A DNA stretch of 64,000 nt from Anaerostipes caccae L1-92 (lineage in GTDB: Bacteria > Bacillota > Clostridia > Lachnospirales > Lachnospiraceae): positions 1,801,501 through 1,865,500 of the forward strand of contig NZ_AP023027.1 of the NCBI RefSeq assembly GCF_014467075.1. The letters are read 5' to 3'. Position 1 is the first letter of the stretch, and every line of letters begins with the position of its first letter. Below are positions 52,233 through 61,374 of the stretch, one piece after another. A program made the position numbers and the translations under genes. The notes beneath the pieces are model-generated. The model saw only the letters and a list, made by a program, of their open reading frames with translations. It did not search any database and had not been told where the DNA came from.

Positions 52233-53249
52233 ATGAAATATGAAGAAATTTTGAAGACGGCCAGAAACTGTATGGGACCATACTGCAAGGCCTGTTCAGT
52301 ATGCAATGGCAGGGCCTGCAGAAATCAGATACCGGGGCCCGGAGCAAAAGGAAGCGGTGATACAGCCATCCGCAATTATCAAAAATGGCAGGAAATTCGT
52401 GTCAACATGGATACCCTGTGCGAAAACCTGCCCGCTGATACCAGCCTTGAACTGTTCGGAAAAACTTTTCGCTATCCGTTCTTTGCAGGTCCGGCAGGGG
52501 CTGTGAATCTCCATTACAGCGAAAAATACACTGATGTCACATACAATGAAGTATTGGTCTCTTCCTGTGCCGATGCGGGAATTGCAGCTTTTACCGGTGA
52601 CGGAACCAATCCGGAAGTGATGTGCGCCGCAACAGAAGCAATCAGGAAAACCGGCGGACTGGGTGTCCCTACCGTCAAGCCGTGGAATCTTCAGACGATC
52701 CGGGAAAAGTTCGCACAGGTACACAGCTGCGGTGCTTTTGCTGTGGCTATGGATGTGGATGCGGCAGGCCTTCCTTTTCTTAAAAATATGACGCCGCCTG
52801 CCGGACGAAAGTCAGAGCAAGAATTAGCTGAAATCATGAAAGAGACCAATCTTCCTTTCATCGTCAAAGGTGTGATGACTGTGAGAGGTGCCTTAAAAGC
52901 GAAAGAGGCAGGTGCCAAAGCCATCGTAGTCTCCAATCACGGGGGACGTGTGCTGGATCAGTGTCCTTCTACCGCAGAAGTACTGAAAGAGATTTCGGAT
53001 GCAGTAGACGGATCCATGAAAATTCTGGTAGACGGCGGAATCCGTTCCGGCGCTGACGTGTTTAAAGCCCTGGCCCTGGGAGCAGACGGTGTTCTCATAT
53101 GCCGGCCGTTCGTGACTGCCGTATATGGAGGGGGTTCTGAAGGTGTCAGGACCTACATAGATAAAATAGGAAGTGAATTGGAAGACACTATGGTGATGTG
53201 CGGTGCAGATTCTTTGAAAAAGATCACAAGGGAAATGATTCGCTTCTAA
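52233..53249 (+). CDS. FMN-dependent alpha-hydroxy-acid dehydrogenase with N-terminal cysteine cluster
   Basis: The 338-residue TIM-barrel protein has the FMN alpha-hydroxy-acid oxidase features VKGVMTVRGALKAKEAGA, the catalytic SNHGGRVLDQ and DGGIRSGADVFKALALGADGV. Before the barrel it carries C13, C18, C21, C24 and C29, a CxxCxxC-like cluster that could hold an iron-sulfur centre or zinc. In an anaerobe it is more likely a dehydrogenase than an oxygen-using oxidase. The substrate (lactate, glycolate or other) cannot be read. ATG 52233 follows TTGGAGG. Confidence 0.85.
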   Translation: MKYEEILKTARNCMGPYCKACSVCNGRACRNQIPGPGAKGSGDTAIRNYQKWQEIRVNMDTLCENLPADTSLELFGKTFRYPFFAGPAGAVNLHYSEKYTDVTYNEVLVSSCADAGIAAFTGDGTNPEVMCAATEAIRKTGGLGVPTVKPWNLQTIREKFAQVHSCGAFAVAMDVDAAGLPFLKNMTPPAGRKSEQELAEIMKETNLPFIVKGVMTVRGALKAKEAGAKAIVVSNHGGRVLDQCPSTAEVLKEISDAVDGSMKILVDGGIRSGADVFKALALGADGVLICRPFVTAVYGGGSEGVRTYIDKIGSELEDTMVMCGADSLKKITREMIRF

Positions 53250-53529
53250 AAACAGTTGACAGCCTGGTCAATATATCATGACATTTTCCACATGATTTCC
53301 GTTCGGCTCTTAGAATGCCTCACTCCAATCATATGGAAAATGGACGTAATGTCTGTTGGAGAAAGGTCTCTGTCAAAAAAAGGTGCCACTTTTCGAAAGT
53401 TATTTACCCCTATTGAAGGAGGGCATTTCAAAAGCGCGACGGAAATAGTGGTGAATGACTCATCTTTTCTGACCCAAGTATAGTGTGATTGACTGTACTT
53501 GGGCCTTTTGGTTTGCACTGAAGCGAAGA
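53250..53529. other. 280-base intergenic region with an imperfect inverted repeat
   Basis: No convincing gene is present. ATTTTCCACATGAT (53283-53296) and ATCATATGGAAAAT (53328-53341) form a 14-bp inverted repeat with one mismatch. Two antiparallel open frames of about 75 residues (53256-53483 plus, 53276-53518 minus) have no ribosome sites or recognised motifs. It might be a degenerate mobile or gene remnant or a structured RNA. Confidence 0.4.
53473..53515 (+). terminator. Weak terminator-like hairpin
   Basis: CCCAAGTA (53473-53480) pairs with TACTTGGG (53496-53503) across 15 bases and is followed by CCTTTTGGTTT. It could end transcription from the left, and its minus-strand form lies downstream of the convergent regulator gene. 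Confidence 0.5.
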
Positions 53530-55002
53530 TTACCCTTCGTTTGCAGAAAGAAGAAAGCTGATCGATGATGACAGCCTCAGTTCATTCTGCTGAAAGCCAT
53601 GTCTGATCAGATACTTTTCAGCAAATATAAACTGCTTAGAGACAAATTGCTTTATAAGGGCAGCACACTGGTCAATATCGTCTGTCTCCAGTGCTTGTAT
53701 CAGTTCTTCCGTAAACATCCTGTACATCCGCTTGTTATCCGGTTCCGTCTCATGGGATGGTTTCAAAGAATAGCCCCACAGAAACAGTCCATAAATGTTT
53801 CCATAGATCTCTCTGATTCCCTGAAGAGGACTGCCCACCGCAACTGTCAGCAGAAGTCGCCAGAGAGAAATTTCACAGCAGCCCAATGCCAAATATTTTC
53901 TCAGCTGTTCCTTCAGCTGTTTTTTTTCTTCCGGGCTTATTGCCGAGAAAGTGATATGCAGAGCTTCCTCACAGGAGTACATAATAATTTCAAATGCCTG
54001 AAAGAAGAAAGCCATGTTGCGCCGGATCGGAGCAATGGAAAGATCCGGCATCCCATCGCCTTCCCTGATCCTGCAAATACGGGTACCCTTCCCGTTTACC
54101 GGCTGAACAGCACCCAGATGATGAAGCACATATACGGTCCTGCGCATGGTGCTGACCGATACATTGTACTTGACTGACATCTTTTCGTAGGATGGGAGAT
54201 ATTCAGCTTCGCTGTATTCACCCATACACATCTCATGAAGAAGACGCACTGAGAGACTGTAGCAGATCTGAGGATGCTCTCTGTAGATCCTCCACTTAAA
54301 TGGAATCTGTTCTGAATCAGGCGCAGGAGAAATATGTTTTTGTACATATCTCTTTACCTCCTCAAAAGTCTGTTTTTGGAAGGTGAAAAGTACCTTATAT
54401 GTTTCAGTCCAGTTCCGCTCCGCCGCATATCCCGCCACGGCTTTCAAATAATCTCTGATTGTCTGATCACTGTATAGGCTGATGCCGGCATTTTTCTGAG
54501 CCAGCAGAAATCCTTCAAACATTGCTGTCTCCCAAAAAAGGTTCATGATCAGCGGATTATCTAACTTCTGGAGAACAAAACAATAGAAATGCAGTAAATT
54601 GTCGGTTGTTGGCTGTTCAGACAACTGAAAGATACCGGAAATCTCGTCGTCGTTCATCCGGCACAGACCCTCCATTATTAATGGAATATAAATGAGTAAT
54701 CCCGTTTCATTGAGATCAGCAAATGCTTTATACCGTTTTGAATAATAGTCCGTAATAAAGTCTGAAAGATCTTCTCCGGTCTGGCGGAAAATCACGGTTG
54801 TAGGTCTGCCGTTATGCATTGAAATATAACCTTCTGAACGCAGACGCCTGAGAGCAGATTTAACAGTCTGTGAGGATACACTGAACTCATCGCACAGCGT
54901 ATCAATGGACGGCAGTGTATCCCCGCACTCGTAATATTGAAACCGAATCCGGAGAAAAAAATATTCATAGATTAAATTAGAAAAGTGTTGTTTATTATGC
55001 AA
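53530..55002 (-). CDS. Regulator with two GntR-type winged-helix domains
   Basis: The 490-residue protein starts with a GntR-type winged helix (about 8-72; LPSIDTLCDEFSVSSQTVKS, LRRLRSEGYI) and has a second one near 247-310 (LPSYEKMSVKYNVSVSTMRR, VLHHLGAVQPVNGKGTRI). Between and after them are all-helical regions of unknown type, not the usual UTRA or FCD effector domains. Having two such DNA-binding domains in one chain is unusual. The start is TTG at 55002 behind GGAGGTG. It is divergent from the hybrid kinase gene at 55180, a possible target. Confidence 0.85.
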   Translation of the reverse strand: MHNKQHFSNLIYEYFFLRIRFQYYECGDTLPSIDTLCDEFSVSSQTVKSALRRLRSEGYISMHNGRPTTVIFRQTGEDLSDFITDYYSKRYKAFADLNETGLLIYIPLIMEGLCRMNDDEISGIFQLSEQPTTDNLLHFYCFVLQKLDNPLIMNLFWETAMFEGFLLAQKNAGISLYSDQTIRDYLKAVAGYAAERNWTETYKVLFTFQKQTFEEVKRYVQKHISPAPDSEQIPFKWRIYREHPQICYSLSVRLLHEMCMGEYSEAEYLPSYEKMSVKYNVSVSTMRRTVYVLHHLGAVQPVNGKGTRICRIREGDGMPDLSIAPIRRNMAFFFQAFEIIMYSCEEALHITFSAISPEEKKQLKEQLRKYLALGCCEISLWRLLLTVAVGSPLQGIREIYGNIYGLFLWGYSLKPSHETEPDNKRMYRMFTEELIQALETDDIDQCAALIKQFVSKQFIFAEKYLIRHGFQQNELRLSSSISFLLSANEG

Positions 55003-55063
55003 TGATCGGCCACCTCCACAGATGTCATTTTAGCATTTTATCATATTACTTTCCATAGATGAG

Positions 55064-55091
55064 TTGAGTTTTTTCATTTTTGCGGTATAAT
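55064..55091 (+). promoter_or_regulatory. Promoter of the hybrid kinase gene
   Basis: TTGAGT (55064-55069), 16 bases, TATAAT (55086-55091), leaving a leader of about 80 bases. Confidence 0.6.
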
Positions 55092-55179
55092 ATAAAAGAA
55101 GTGGTTATGAACAAGGTTAGAGTTCTTTCACGTTTAGCAGAAACTACATGAGAGAACATAGTTTCGGAGGAATGCAGAT

Positions 55180-57615
55180 ATGGAAGAACATGAAAAAGAA
55201 TGCACTGTGCCGGACAATTATGAAATGTCTGCCGGTTATGAATATGATACGTTAATGCGTCTGCTGGGCGTCAGTGTAAGTAAGCATCTGCTGGATGACC
55301 GCTTTACTCTGATCTGGGCAAATGATTTTTATTATGAACTGATCGGATGGCCTAAAGATGAGTATGAAGCGGCATTCCACAACCGTCCCGATCTGTATTA
55401 CCAATACCATGACAGCCAAAAAGAATGGGAAGAACTTTCTGAAACCGTGTTAAATGCAGTCAGTTCCGGACAAAACGGATATCATATGGTTTCCCGGATC
55501 AGGCGGAAAGACGGAAATTATGTCTGGGTGCAATTTTCGGCTCAGTTTTCTGATGAGTATATTAATGGACATCAGGTAGCATATTCAGTTCTCACAAATA
55601 TTGATGATTTAATCAGAGCACAAAAGGAACAATCCGTTACCTATGAAAATATTCCGGGATTTGTGGCAAAGTACCGGATTGATCAGGAATTTAATTTCCA
55701 GGCGCTGGAGGGAAACGACCGCTTCATGGAGTATTTCGGAAATGATGCGGTGGGCAGCGGCAGCAGCCTGAGTCAGAGGAATATACACAGCAATATGGAT
55801 ACACTGCTTGAGCAAAAAGACAGGATACTGGAGGGAAAACCGCTGCATTTTCTGATGAATGTAAAAAGCCTTAAAGAACAAACCTTATGGCTTCAAGTGA
55901 ATGCTTCATGCATAGAATGGCAGGACGGATGTCCCGTTTATCTGGCAGTTTTTACTGATATTACGGACGTAACGGAACTTCGGGAGATTCAGAGAAAACT
56001 GACGGAACAGGCCGCGGCATTAAAAGATGCCCTGACCGTTGCCGAACAGGCCAACAAGGCAAAAACGGAATTTCTATCTAGAATGAGCCACGAAATCCGC
56101 ACTCCCATGAATGCGATTATTGGTATGACAACCATCGCAGCAGCATACATAGATGATCGTCAGCGTGTCTCAGACTGCCTTGAAAAGATCGGCTACTCCT
56201 CCAAACATCTGATGACGCTGATCAATGATATATTGGATATGTCTAAAATTTCAGAAGGAAAAATGAAGATTGCTCATGAACCGTTTCAGCTTGAAACTGT
56301 GGTGGAGTCTGTATCTTCCATTGTATATCCCCAGGCTTCTGACAAAGGTCTTGTCTTTACAGTACCGCTGGCAGATCTGACGGATACATCCTTGGTAGGA
56401 GATTCCCTTCGGCTGAACCAGATTCTTTTAAATCTTTTATCCAATGCACTGAAGTTTACTCCTGAGGGCGGAAGTATCCGGATGGAAATCCGGCAGATCA
56501 AAAAAAATTCCGATACTGTCTGCCTGCGTTTTACTGTCAGTGATACCGGCATCGGAATGGCTGATGAATTTATATCAAACTTATTTCATCCTTTTGAGCA
56601 GGAAGACGCTTCAACGAGTCAGAAGTACGGAGGCACCGGACTTGGCATGTCCATCACCAAAAATCTCGTAACACTGATGGGCGGAACAATCTCTGTCAAA
56701 AGCAAGCCCGGAAAAGGAACAACATTCACAGTGGAACTTGAGTTTGATAAGCCGGCAGACCAGAGATCCGTAATTCCAAAAAAACAGCATATGATAGAAT
56801 CGCTGAAGGTACTCATAGCAGATGATGACCGGGACAGCTGCATCCATACATCTCTATTGCTGAAAAATATGGGGATTATATCAGACTGGGTGCTGAGCGG
56901 AAACGACTGTGTGAGAAAGGTTCAGGATGCACACAACAGAGAGCAGGACTACGACGTCTGTCTGATCGATTGGAAATTGCCGGATATCAACGGTATAGAG
57001 GTGACAAAACGTGTGAGAAATATCGCAGGCCCTGATACAACAATCATCATTATAACTGCGTATGACTGGATGTCCATTGAAGAAAGTGCGCTTAATACAG
57101 GAGCAGACTCTTTTCTGGCAAAACCTGTTTTTGCGTCTTCCTTATATAATTCTCTTCTCTCTGTAACGGGCATCGGGAAAACGGTGCGCACGCCGGGTGA
57201 AATGACACAGCACCCTGAATTAGCCGGATGCCGGGTCCTGCTTGCAGAGGATAATGAACTCAACCGTGAGATTGCAGTAGAACTCCTTCGTATGGCAGGT
57301 ATCACGGCAGACTGTGCAAAAAACGGGGAAGAAGCAGTAAAAAAATTCTTAGAAAACGGGGAAGCCTATGACCTTATCCTGATGGATGTACAGATGCCGG
57401 TCATGGATGGCTATCAGGCCACAGAGATCATACGGAATTCCGGCCAAAAGCACGGAAAAACCATCCCTATCATTGCTATGACTGCCAATGCATTCCGCGA
57501 GGACGTCATGAAGTCAGATGAGGCCGGTATGAACAGACACCTTGCTAAGCCCATCGATCCTGAACTTCTCTATCAGACTCTGGCAGAAGAAGCAGCAAAA
57601 AAGAGGCATTCCTGA
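55180..57615 (+). CDS. Hybrid sensor histidine kinase with two receiver domains
   Basis: The 811-residue cytosolic protein has two PAS-like domains (about 25-145 and 150-265), a coiled coil, a HisKA domain with H304 in MSHEIRTPMNAIIG, the ATPase domain (LSNALKFTPEGGS, DTGIGM, GGTGLGMSI), and two receiver domains. Their likely phosphorylated residues are D597 (CLIDWKLP) and D736 (LMDVQMPVMDG). No HPt domain, output domain or membrane segment is seen, so phosphate must pass to a partner elsewhere. It starts behind GGAGGAATGCAGAT. Confidence 0.93.
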   Translation: MEEHEKECTVPDNYEMSAGYEYDTLMRLLGVSVSKHLLDDRFTLIWANDFYYELIGWPKDEYEAAFHNRPDLYYQYHDSQKEWEELSETVLNAVSSGQNGYHMVSRIRRKDGNYVWVQFSAQFSDEYINGHQVAYSVLTNIDDLIRAQKEQSVTYENIPGFVAKYRIDQEFNFQALEGNDRFMEYFGNDAVGSGSSLSQRNIHSNMDTLLEQKDRILEGKPLHFLMNVKSLKEQTLWLQVNASCIEWQDGCPVYLAVFTDITDVTELREIQRKLTEQAAALKDALTVAEQANKAKTEFLSRMSHEIRTPMNAIIGMTTIAAAYIDDRQRVSDCLEKIGYSSKHLMTLINDILDMSKISEGKMKIAHEPFQLETVVESVSSIVYPQASDKGLVFTVPLADLTDTSLVGDSLRLNQILLNLLSNALKFTPEGGSIRMEIRQIKKNSDTVCLRFTVSDTGIGMADEFISNLFHPFEQEDASTSQKYGGTGLGMSITKNLVTLMGGTISVKSKPGKGTTFTVELEFDKPADQRSVIPKKQHMIESLKVLIADDDRDSCIHTSLLLKNMGIISDWVLSGNDCVRKVQDAHNREQDYDVCLIDWKLPDINGIEVTKRVRNIAGPDTTIIIITAYDWMSIEESALNTGADSFLAKPVFASSLYNSLLSVTGIGKTVRTPGEMTQHPELAGCRVLLAEDNELNREIAVELLRMAGITADCAKNGEEAVKKFLENGEAYDLILMDVQMPVMDGYQATEIIRNSGQKHGKTIPIIAMTANAFREDVMKSDEAGMNRHLAKPIDPELLYQTLAEEAAKKRHS

Positions 57616-57619
57616 AAAT

Positions 57620-58675
57620 TTATTTCTCTCTGAGAGTCACTTTTTTTGCTGCCTGTCTCCGCTTTGTATCAGACATGGCAGAATAGTGTTTTCTCGTTGT
57701 ATTTACATCGTTATGGCCCAGAACTTCCGCAACCAGATAAATATCATCTGTCTCCTCGTAAAGAGCAGTTCCATAAGTACTCCGCAGCTTATGCGGAGTA
57801 ATTTTTTTCAGCGGAGTTACTTGTCTGGCATATTTCTTCACCAGATTCTGAACTGCCTGAACTCCGATTCGTTTTCTCTGCATGGAATAAAAGAGGGCAT
57901 TCTCATGTCCTTCCCGCGGGATGATTTTGCTCCTGGAACCTTCTATGTACTGGAGCAGGGCATCGGATACCTCATCACCGAAATAGACCGTCATTTCTTT
58001 CCGGCCTTTCCGGATCAGGTGAAGACCATTATTTTTAAAATCCACGTCATTCATATCAAGGCCCACCAGTTCCGACACACGGATCCCTGTGCCTAAAAGA
58101 AGAGTAATGATGGCCAGATCCCTCTCTTTAGTTTTCTCATAATACATTCGTTTCTGTCCGGTTAAATTATCTCCGCCCTTCTCGATAAAATCCAGCAGTG
58201 AGGCGACTTCATCGGCTTCCAGCCGAATGATCTCTTTTTCATGAATCCTCGGCATATCGACGAGCAGAGTCGGATTAGTTTTTATGAGCTGACGCTTATA
58301 ATAGTATGCATAAAATGTCCGCAGGGAAGACATCTTGCGGAAGATTCCCCTTTCTGTGTTCTGCATCCGTTTATCATCGGAGACATAAGTCTTTAAATAT
58401 TCCATATATTCTTCCAGGTCTACAGACTCAATCCGGTCAAGATCCGCCGGTTTAAAATCTATAACAGTATAATTCTTATACACCGGATTCTCATCCATTA
58501 AAAAATGAAAAAAGACTCTTAAGTCATATGCATATGCGATCCGTGTGCGCACCTGAGTCGTCGTATCTATGGCGCGGAAAAATTCTTTTGCAAAAGGCGG
58601 CAGAGTCCGGATCAATTCTCTTAATTTCAATGTCTGCTGCATGCTCAGTTCATCATAGTAAGATTGAGGTTTCAT
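57620..58675 (-). CDS. Xer-type tyrosine recombinase (XerS-like)
   Basis: The 351-residue recombinase has all catalytic residues: R199, K223, H295-x2-R298, H321 and Y331. Length and the extended N-terminal SAM-like domain resemble XerS, the single-protein dimer-resolution recombinase of streptococci, more than XerC or XerD. No phage or integrative-element genes or repeat ends are next to it, so a chromosomal Xer role is more likely than an integrase. No dif-like site was found nearby. It is convergent with the hybrid kinase gene, 4 bases apart. Confidence 0.85.
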   Translation of the reverse strand: MKPQSYYDELSMQQTLKLRELIRTLPPFAKEFFRAIDTTTQVRTRIAYAYDLRVFFHFLMDENPVYKNYTVIDFKPADLDRIESVDLEEYMEYLKTYVSDDKRMQNTERGIFRKMSSLRTFYAYYYKRQLIKTNPTLLVDMPRIHEKEIIRLEADEVASLLDFIEKGGDNLTGQKRMYYEKTKERDLAIITLLLGTGIRVSELVGLDMNDVDFKNNGLHLIRKGRKEMTVYFGDEVSDALLQYIEGSRSKIIPREGHENALFYSMQRKRIGVQAVQNLVKKYARQVTPLKKITPHKLRSTYGTALYEETDDIYLVAEVLGHNDVNTTRKHYSAMSDTKRRQAAKKVTLREK

Positions 58676-58799
58676 TCTGTAAAATGGCTCCTTTCCGTAT
58701 CAGCTTTCTGGAGTCCATTATATCATAAACTGTCTTCTGCCTAAAGCCTTACAAATTTATGGCAGTATGTTAAAATAAAAGCGGAAGGAGAGATACTGT

Positions 58800-59360
58800 A
58801 TGACAATCCGTAAAAAAGAACTCTTTACAATACCAAACCTGATGGGATACTTTCGTATTCTGCTGATCCCGATTTTTATGTATATTTATTTAAATGCGCA
58901 GTCTGTGACAGATACCTGCCGTGCATTGTTCATACTTATTTTATCCGGCATCACCGACTTTTTTGACGGGATCGCAGCGAGGAAGCTTCATCAGGTGACC
59001 CAGCTGGGAAAAGCCCTGGATCCTGTTGCGGATAAACTCACGCTCGGTGCCGTGATCTTCTGCTTGATTCGAACAATTCCGGGAATCCAATACCTGTTTG
59101 CTGTATTTGCGGTAAAAGAACTGTATATGCTGGCAGGAAATCTTATCTCCATGCGATTTCATGGCAAAAAGCTTGACGGTGCCGCCTTTATCGGAAAAGC
59201 ATCTACTATGATCACTTACTGGTGCCTGGCCTTTTTCCTTTTGTTCCCTCATATGCCCAGGCTCCTGCAGCTAATTCTGATGATGCTGTGCGGAGGCATG
59301 ATGATCGCCGCAGGGCTTTATTATCTGCCAACATTTTACCATTTTATCAAGGGAGACTAG
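58800..59360 (+). CDS. pgsA: CDP-diacylglycerol-glycerol-3-phosphate phosphatidyltransferase
   Basis: PgsA makes phosphatidylglycerol phosphate from CDP-diacylglycerol in the membrane. The CDP-alcohol phosphotransferase motif is complete: D53-x2-D56-G-x2-A60-R61-x8-G70-x3-D74-x3-D78. Four to six hydrophobic helices are visible in 186 residues. It uses the CDP-diacylglycerol made by CdsA (7765). ATG lies behind AAGGAGAG. Confidence 0.92.
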   Translation: MTIRKKELFTIPNLMGYFRILLIPIFMYIYLNAQSVTDTCRALFILILSGITDFFDGIAARKLHQVTQLGKALDPVADKLTLGAVIFCLIRTIPGIQYLFAVFAVKELYMLAGNLISMRFHGKKLDGAAFIGKASTMITYWCLAFFLLFPHMPRLLQLILMMLCGGMMIAAGLYYLPTFYHFIKGD

Positions 59361-59383
59361 GAAGGATTTACCGTAAAATAAAA

Positions 59384-59467
59384 ATGTTTCGCATTGCACT
59401 CATCACCGATATGAAAGAACTTTCAGACAGCATTGAAGAAGAAGTACTGCCAAATCCGGAAATGTGA
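59384..59467 (+). CDS. Doubtful 27-residue reading frame
   Basis: A short frame (MFRIALITDMKELSDSIEEE onward) occupies most of the gap between pgsA and the OLD gene. The nearest purine stretch (GAAGGA) is 17 bases upstream, too far for a normal start. It may be a gene remnant or chance. Confidence 0.2.
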   Translation: MFRIALITDMKELSDSIEEEVLPNPEM

Positions 59468-59505
59468 TAAAATAGTATATATCTATATGATCGGAGAAGC
59501 TTTCA

Positions 59506-61362
59506 ATGCAGATAACCAGCCTTTATATTCATAACTTTAAATCCATCAAGACTATGCATTTGACTGATGTTGAAAATGCTCTGATTCTCGTGGGTAAAAA
59601 TAATGCCGGCAAAAGTTCTGTTTTAGATGCAGTCAGAGCAGTGGGAGGACAGTATCAAATCACCGAAGACGATTTTCATCCATCCGGACAAAATATCGAG
59701 ATAGGGATCACACTCTCCATTACCCGGGAAGATTTGAAAGTCCTCCATTCCGAGGGCATTGTGAGCCAATATAAGCGCTACGATGTCTGGGAAAAAAGAT
59801 TTAAAGAACGGCTTCCTTCGTTTCAGGACGGGTGCCTTACGTTCTCTTTTATCGCCAACAGAAACGGCAGGATCTTATATCAGGACGGATTTCAGAAAAA
59901 TAATCCCTATATTCCAAAGGTGTTTCCCAAAATTTATTATATTGACACGGAACGGGATATTTCCCAGATCCAGGAGGATCTGTTTATCAGCCAGGAAGAC
60001 CGGCTGCTGACTCAGATGCGCTCCGACTGCTGCCTCTTTGACAGGAAAAAAAAGTGCACCCACTGTTTTCAGTGCATCGGCCTGATCAATCAAAAAATGC
60101 CGGAAGAATTGAATGCCTTTGAGGCTTCCAAATTATTCGAATATAAACTGTACCACCTGAACCTGGATCGTTTTGTGGAAAAGGTCAACACAAGCTTTCG
60201 CAAAAACGGCGGAGTGGGCGACGTATTTTACTATATGAATTATGATATGAATTCTCTGCTGAAGGTTCATTCTATGATTTACAGTCCCGAACATCAGGCC
60301 TCCAGAACCGTAGAGCAGCAGGGAAAAGGCATCCGCAGCATCTATATTTTGTCCCTTCTGGAGGCCTATGTGGAAGAGTCCGCGAGTATTCCATGTATCA
60401 TCATGATGGAGGTTCCTGAAATCTATCTGCATCCGGAACTCCAGAAAACGGCAGGAGATCTGCTGTATAAACTTTCGGAAAAGAATCAGGTCATGTTTAC
60501 CACCCATGCACCGCACCTGATCTTTAACTTTAACAGCCGGCAGATTCGGCAGATCCAGCTGGACAAAAATGCGTATTCCATTGTGCGGGATAAGACAGAT
60601 ATCGGCGGAATCTTAAATGACCTTGGCTATACAGCGGCAGACTTGATGGATGTGAATTTTGTTTTTATCGTGGAGGGAAAACAGGACAAAAGCCGTCTTC
60701 CTCTTTTGCTTGAACGGTATTATTCGGAAGTCTGTGATGAAGATGGCCGTTTAAAGCGGATCGCCATCATTACCACCAACAGCTGTACGAATATTAAGAC
60801 TTATGCCAACTTAAAGTATATGAATCAGATATATCTGAAGAACCAGTTCCTGATGATACGGGACAGCGACGGAAAGGACCCGGATATCCTCGGAAAACAG
60901 CTCTGCAGGTACTATGATGAGCGGAGTTTCTCCGATGCGGACCCTCTGCCGAAGGTCACCAGAAAAAACGTCCTGATCCTAAAGTATTATTCCTTTGAAA
61001 ACTATTTCCTGAACCCAAAGGTTATGGTAAAATTAAACCTTCTAAAGACAGAGGAAGAGTTCTATGAGATTTTGTTTGACAAATGGCAGGAATATCTTCA
61101 TCGCCTGCAGAGCGGCAGGCATTTGACAGAAATACTCGGAAGAACTTTGACATCATCTGAGGATATCAGGCAGCATATGGAACAGATCAAAATTTATCTG
61201 AGGGGCCATAATCTTTTTGATATTTTTTACGGCCCCTATAAGAAAAATGAACGGGAGCTTCTGAAAAAATATATAGAATTGGCTCCGAGAGAAGACTTTC
61301 AGGATATCCTCGGTGCAATCGATGATTTTATCTACTTCAAGAGCAAAAGAACACAGGAATAG
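59506..61362 (+). CDS. OLD-family ATPase with TOPRIM nuclease domain and cysteine insert
   Basis: The 618-residue protein has an SMC-like ATPase start (LYIHNFKSIKTM, Walker A GKNNAGKSS), a MMEVPEIYLHPELQ Walker B/D-loop region and FTTHAPHLI, then a TOPRIM domain (FIVEGKQDKSRLP, RDSDGKDPD). This is the overcoming-lysogenization-defect architecture, found in DNA repair and phage defence. Between the ATPase lobes it carries C175, C176, C184, C187 and C190 (a CxxCxxC core), a likely metal or Fe-S site. No GajB-like helicase gene is adjacent, so it is not a Gabija pair. Downstream genes look unrelated. Confidence 0.87.
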   Translation: MQITSLYIHNFKSIKTMHLTDVENALILVGKNNAGKSSVLDAVRAVGGQYQITEDDFHPSGQNIEIGITLSITREDLKVLHSEGIVSQYKRYDVWEKRFKERLPSFQDGCLTFSFIANRNGRILYQDGFQKNNPYIPKVFPKIYYIDTERDISQIQEDLFISQEDRLLTQMRSDCCLFDRKKKCTHCFQCIGLINQKMPEELNAFEASKLFEYKLYHLNLDRFVEKVNTSFRKNGGVGDVFYYMNYDMNSLLKVHSMIYSPEHQASRTVEQQGKGIRSIYILSLLEAYVEESASIPCIIMMEVPEIYLHPELQKTAGDLLYKLSEKNQVMFTTHAPHLIFNFNSRQIRQIQLDKNAYSIVRDKTDIGGILNDLGYTAADLMDVNFVFIVEGKQDKSRLPLLLERYYSEVCDEDGRLKRIAIITTNSCTNIKTYANLKYMNQIYLKNQFLMIRDSDGKDPDILGKQLCRYYDERSFSDADPLPKVTRKNVLILKYYSFENYFLNPKVMVKLNLLKTEEEFYEILFDKWQEYLHRLQSGRHLTEILGRTLTSSEDIRQHMEQIKIYLRGHNLFDIFYGPYKKNERELLKKYIELAPREDFQDILGAIDDFIYFKSKRTQE

Positions 61363-61374
61363 GAGGAAAAAACT

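Noticed and set aside
53256..53518. Two antiparallel open frames of about 75-80 residues
   Set aside because: No ribosome sites, no recognised motifs, and they shadow each other; described as intergenic instead.
59506..61362. Gabija (GajA/GajB) defence pair
   Set aside because: The OLD-like protein has no adjacent helicase gene; the SF1 helicase at 37776 is fused to a PHP nuclease and lies about 20 kb away.
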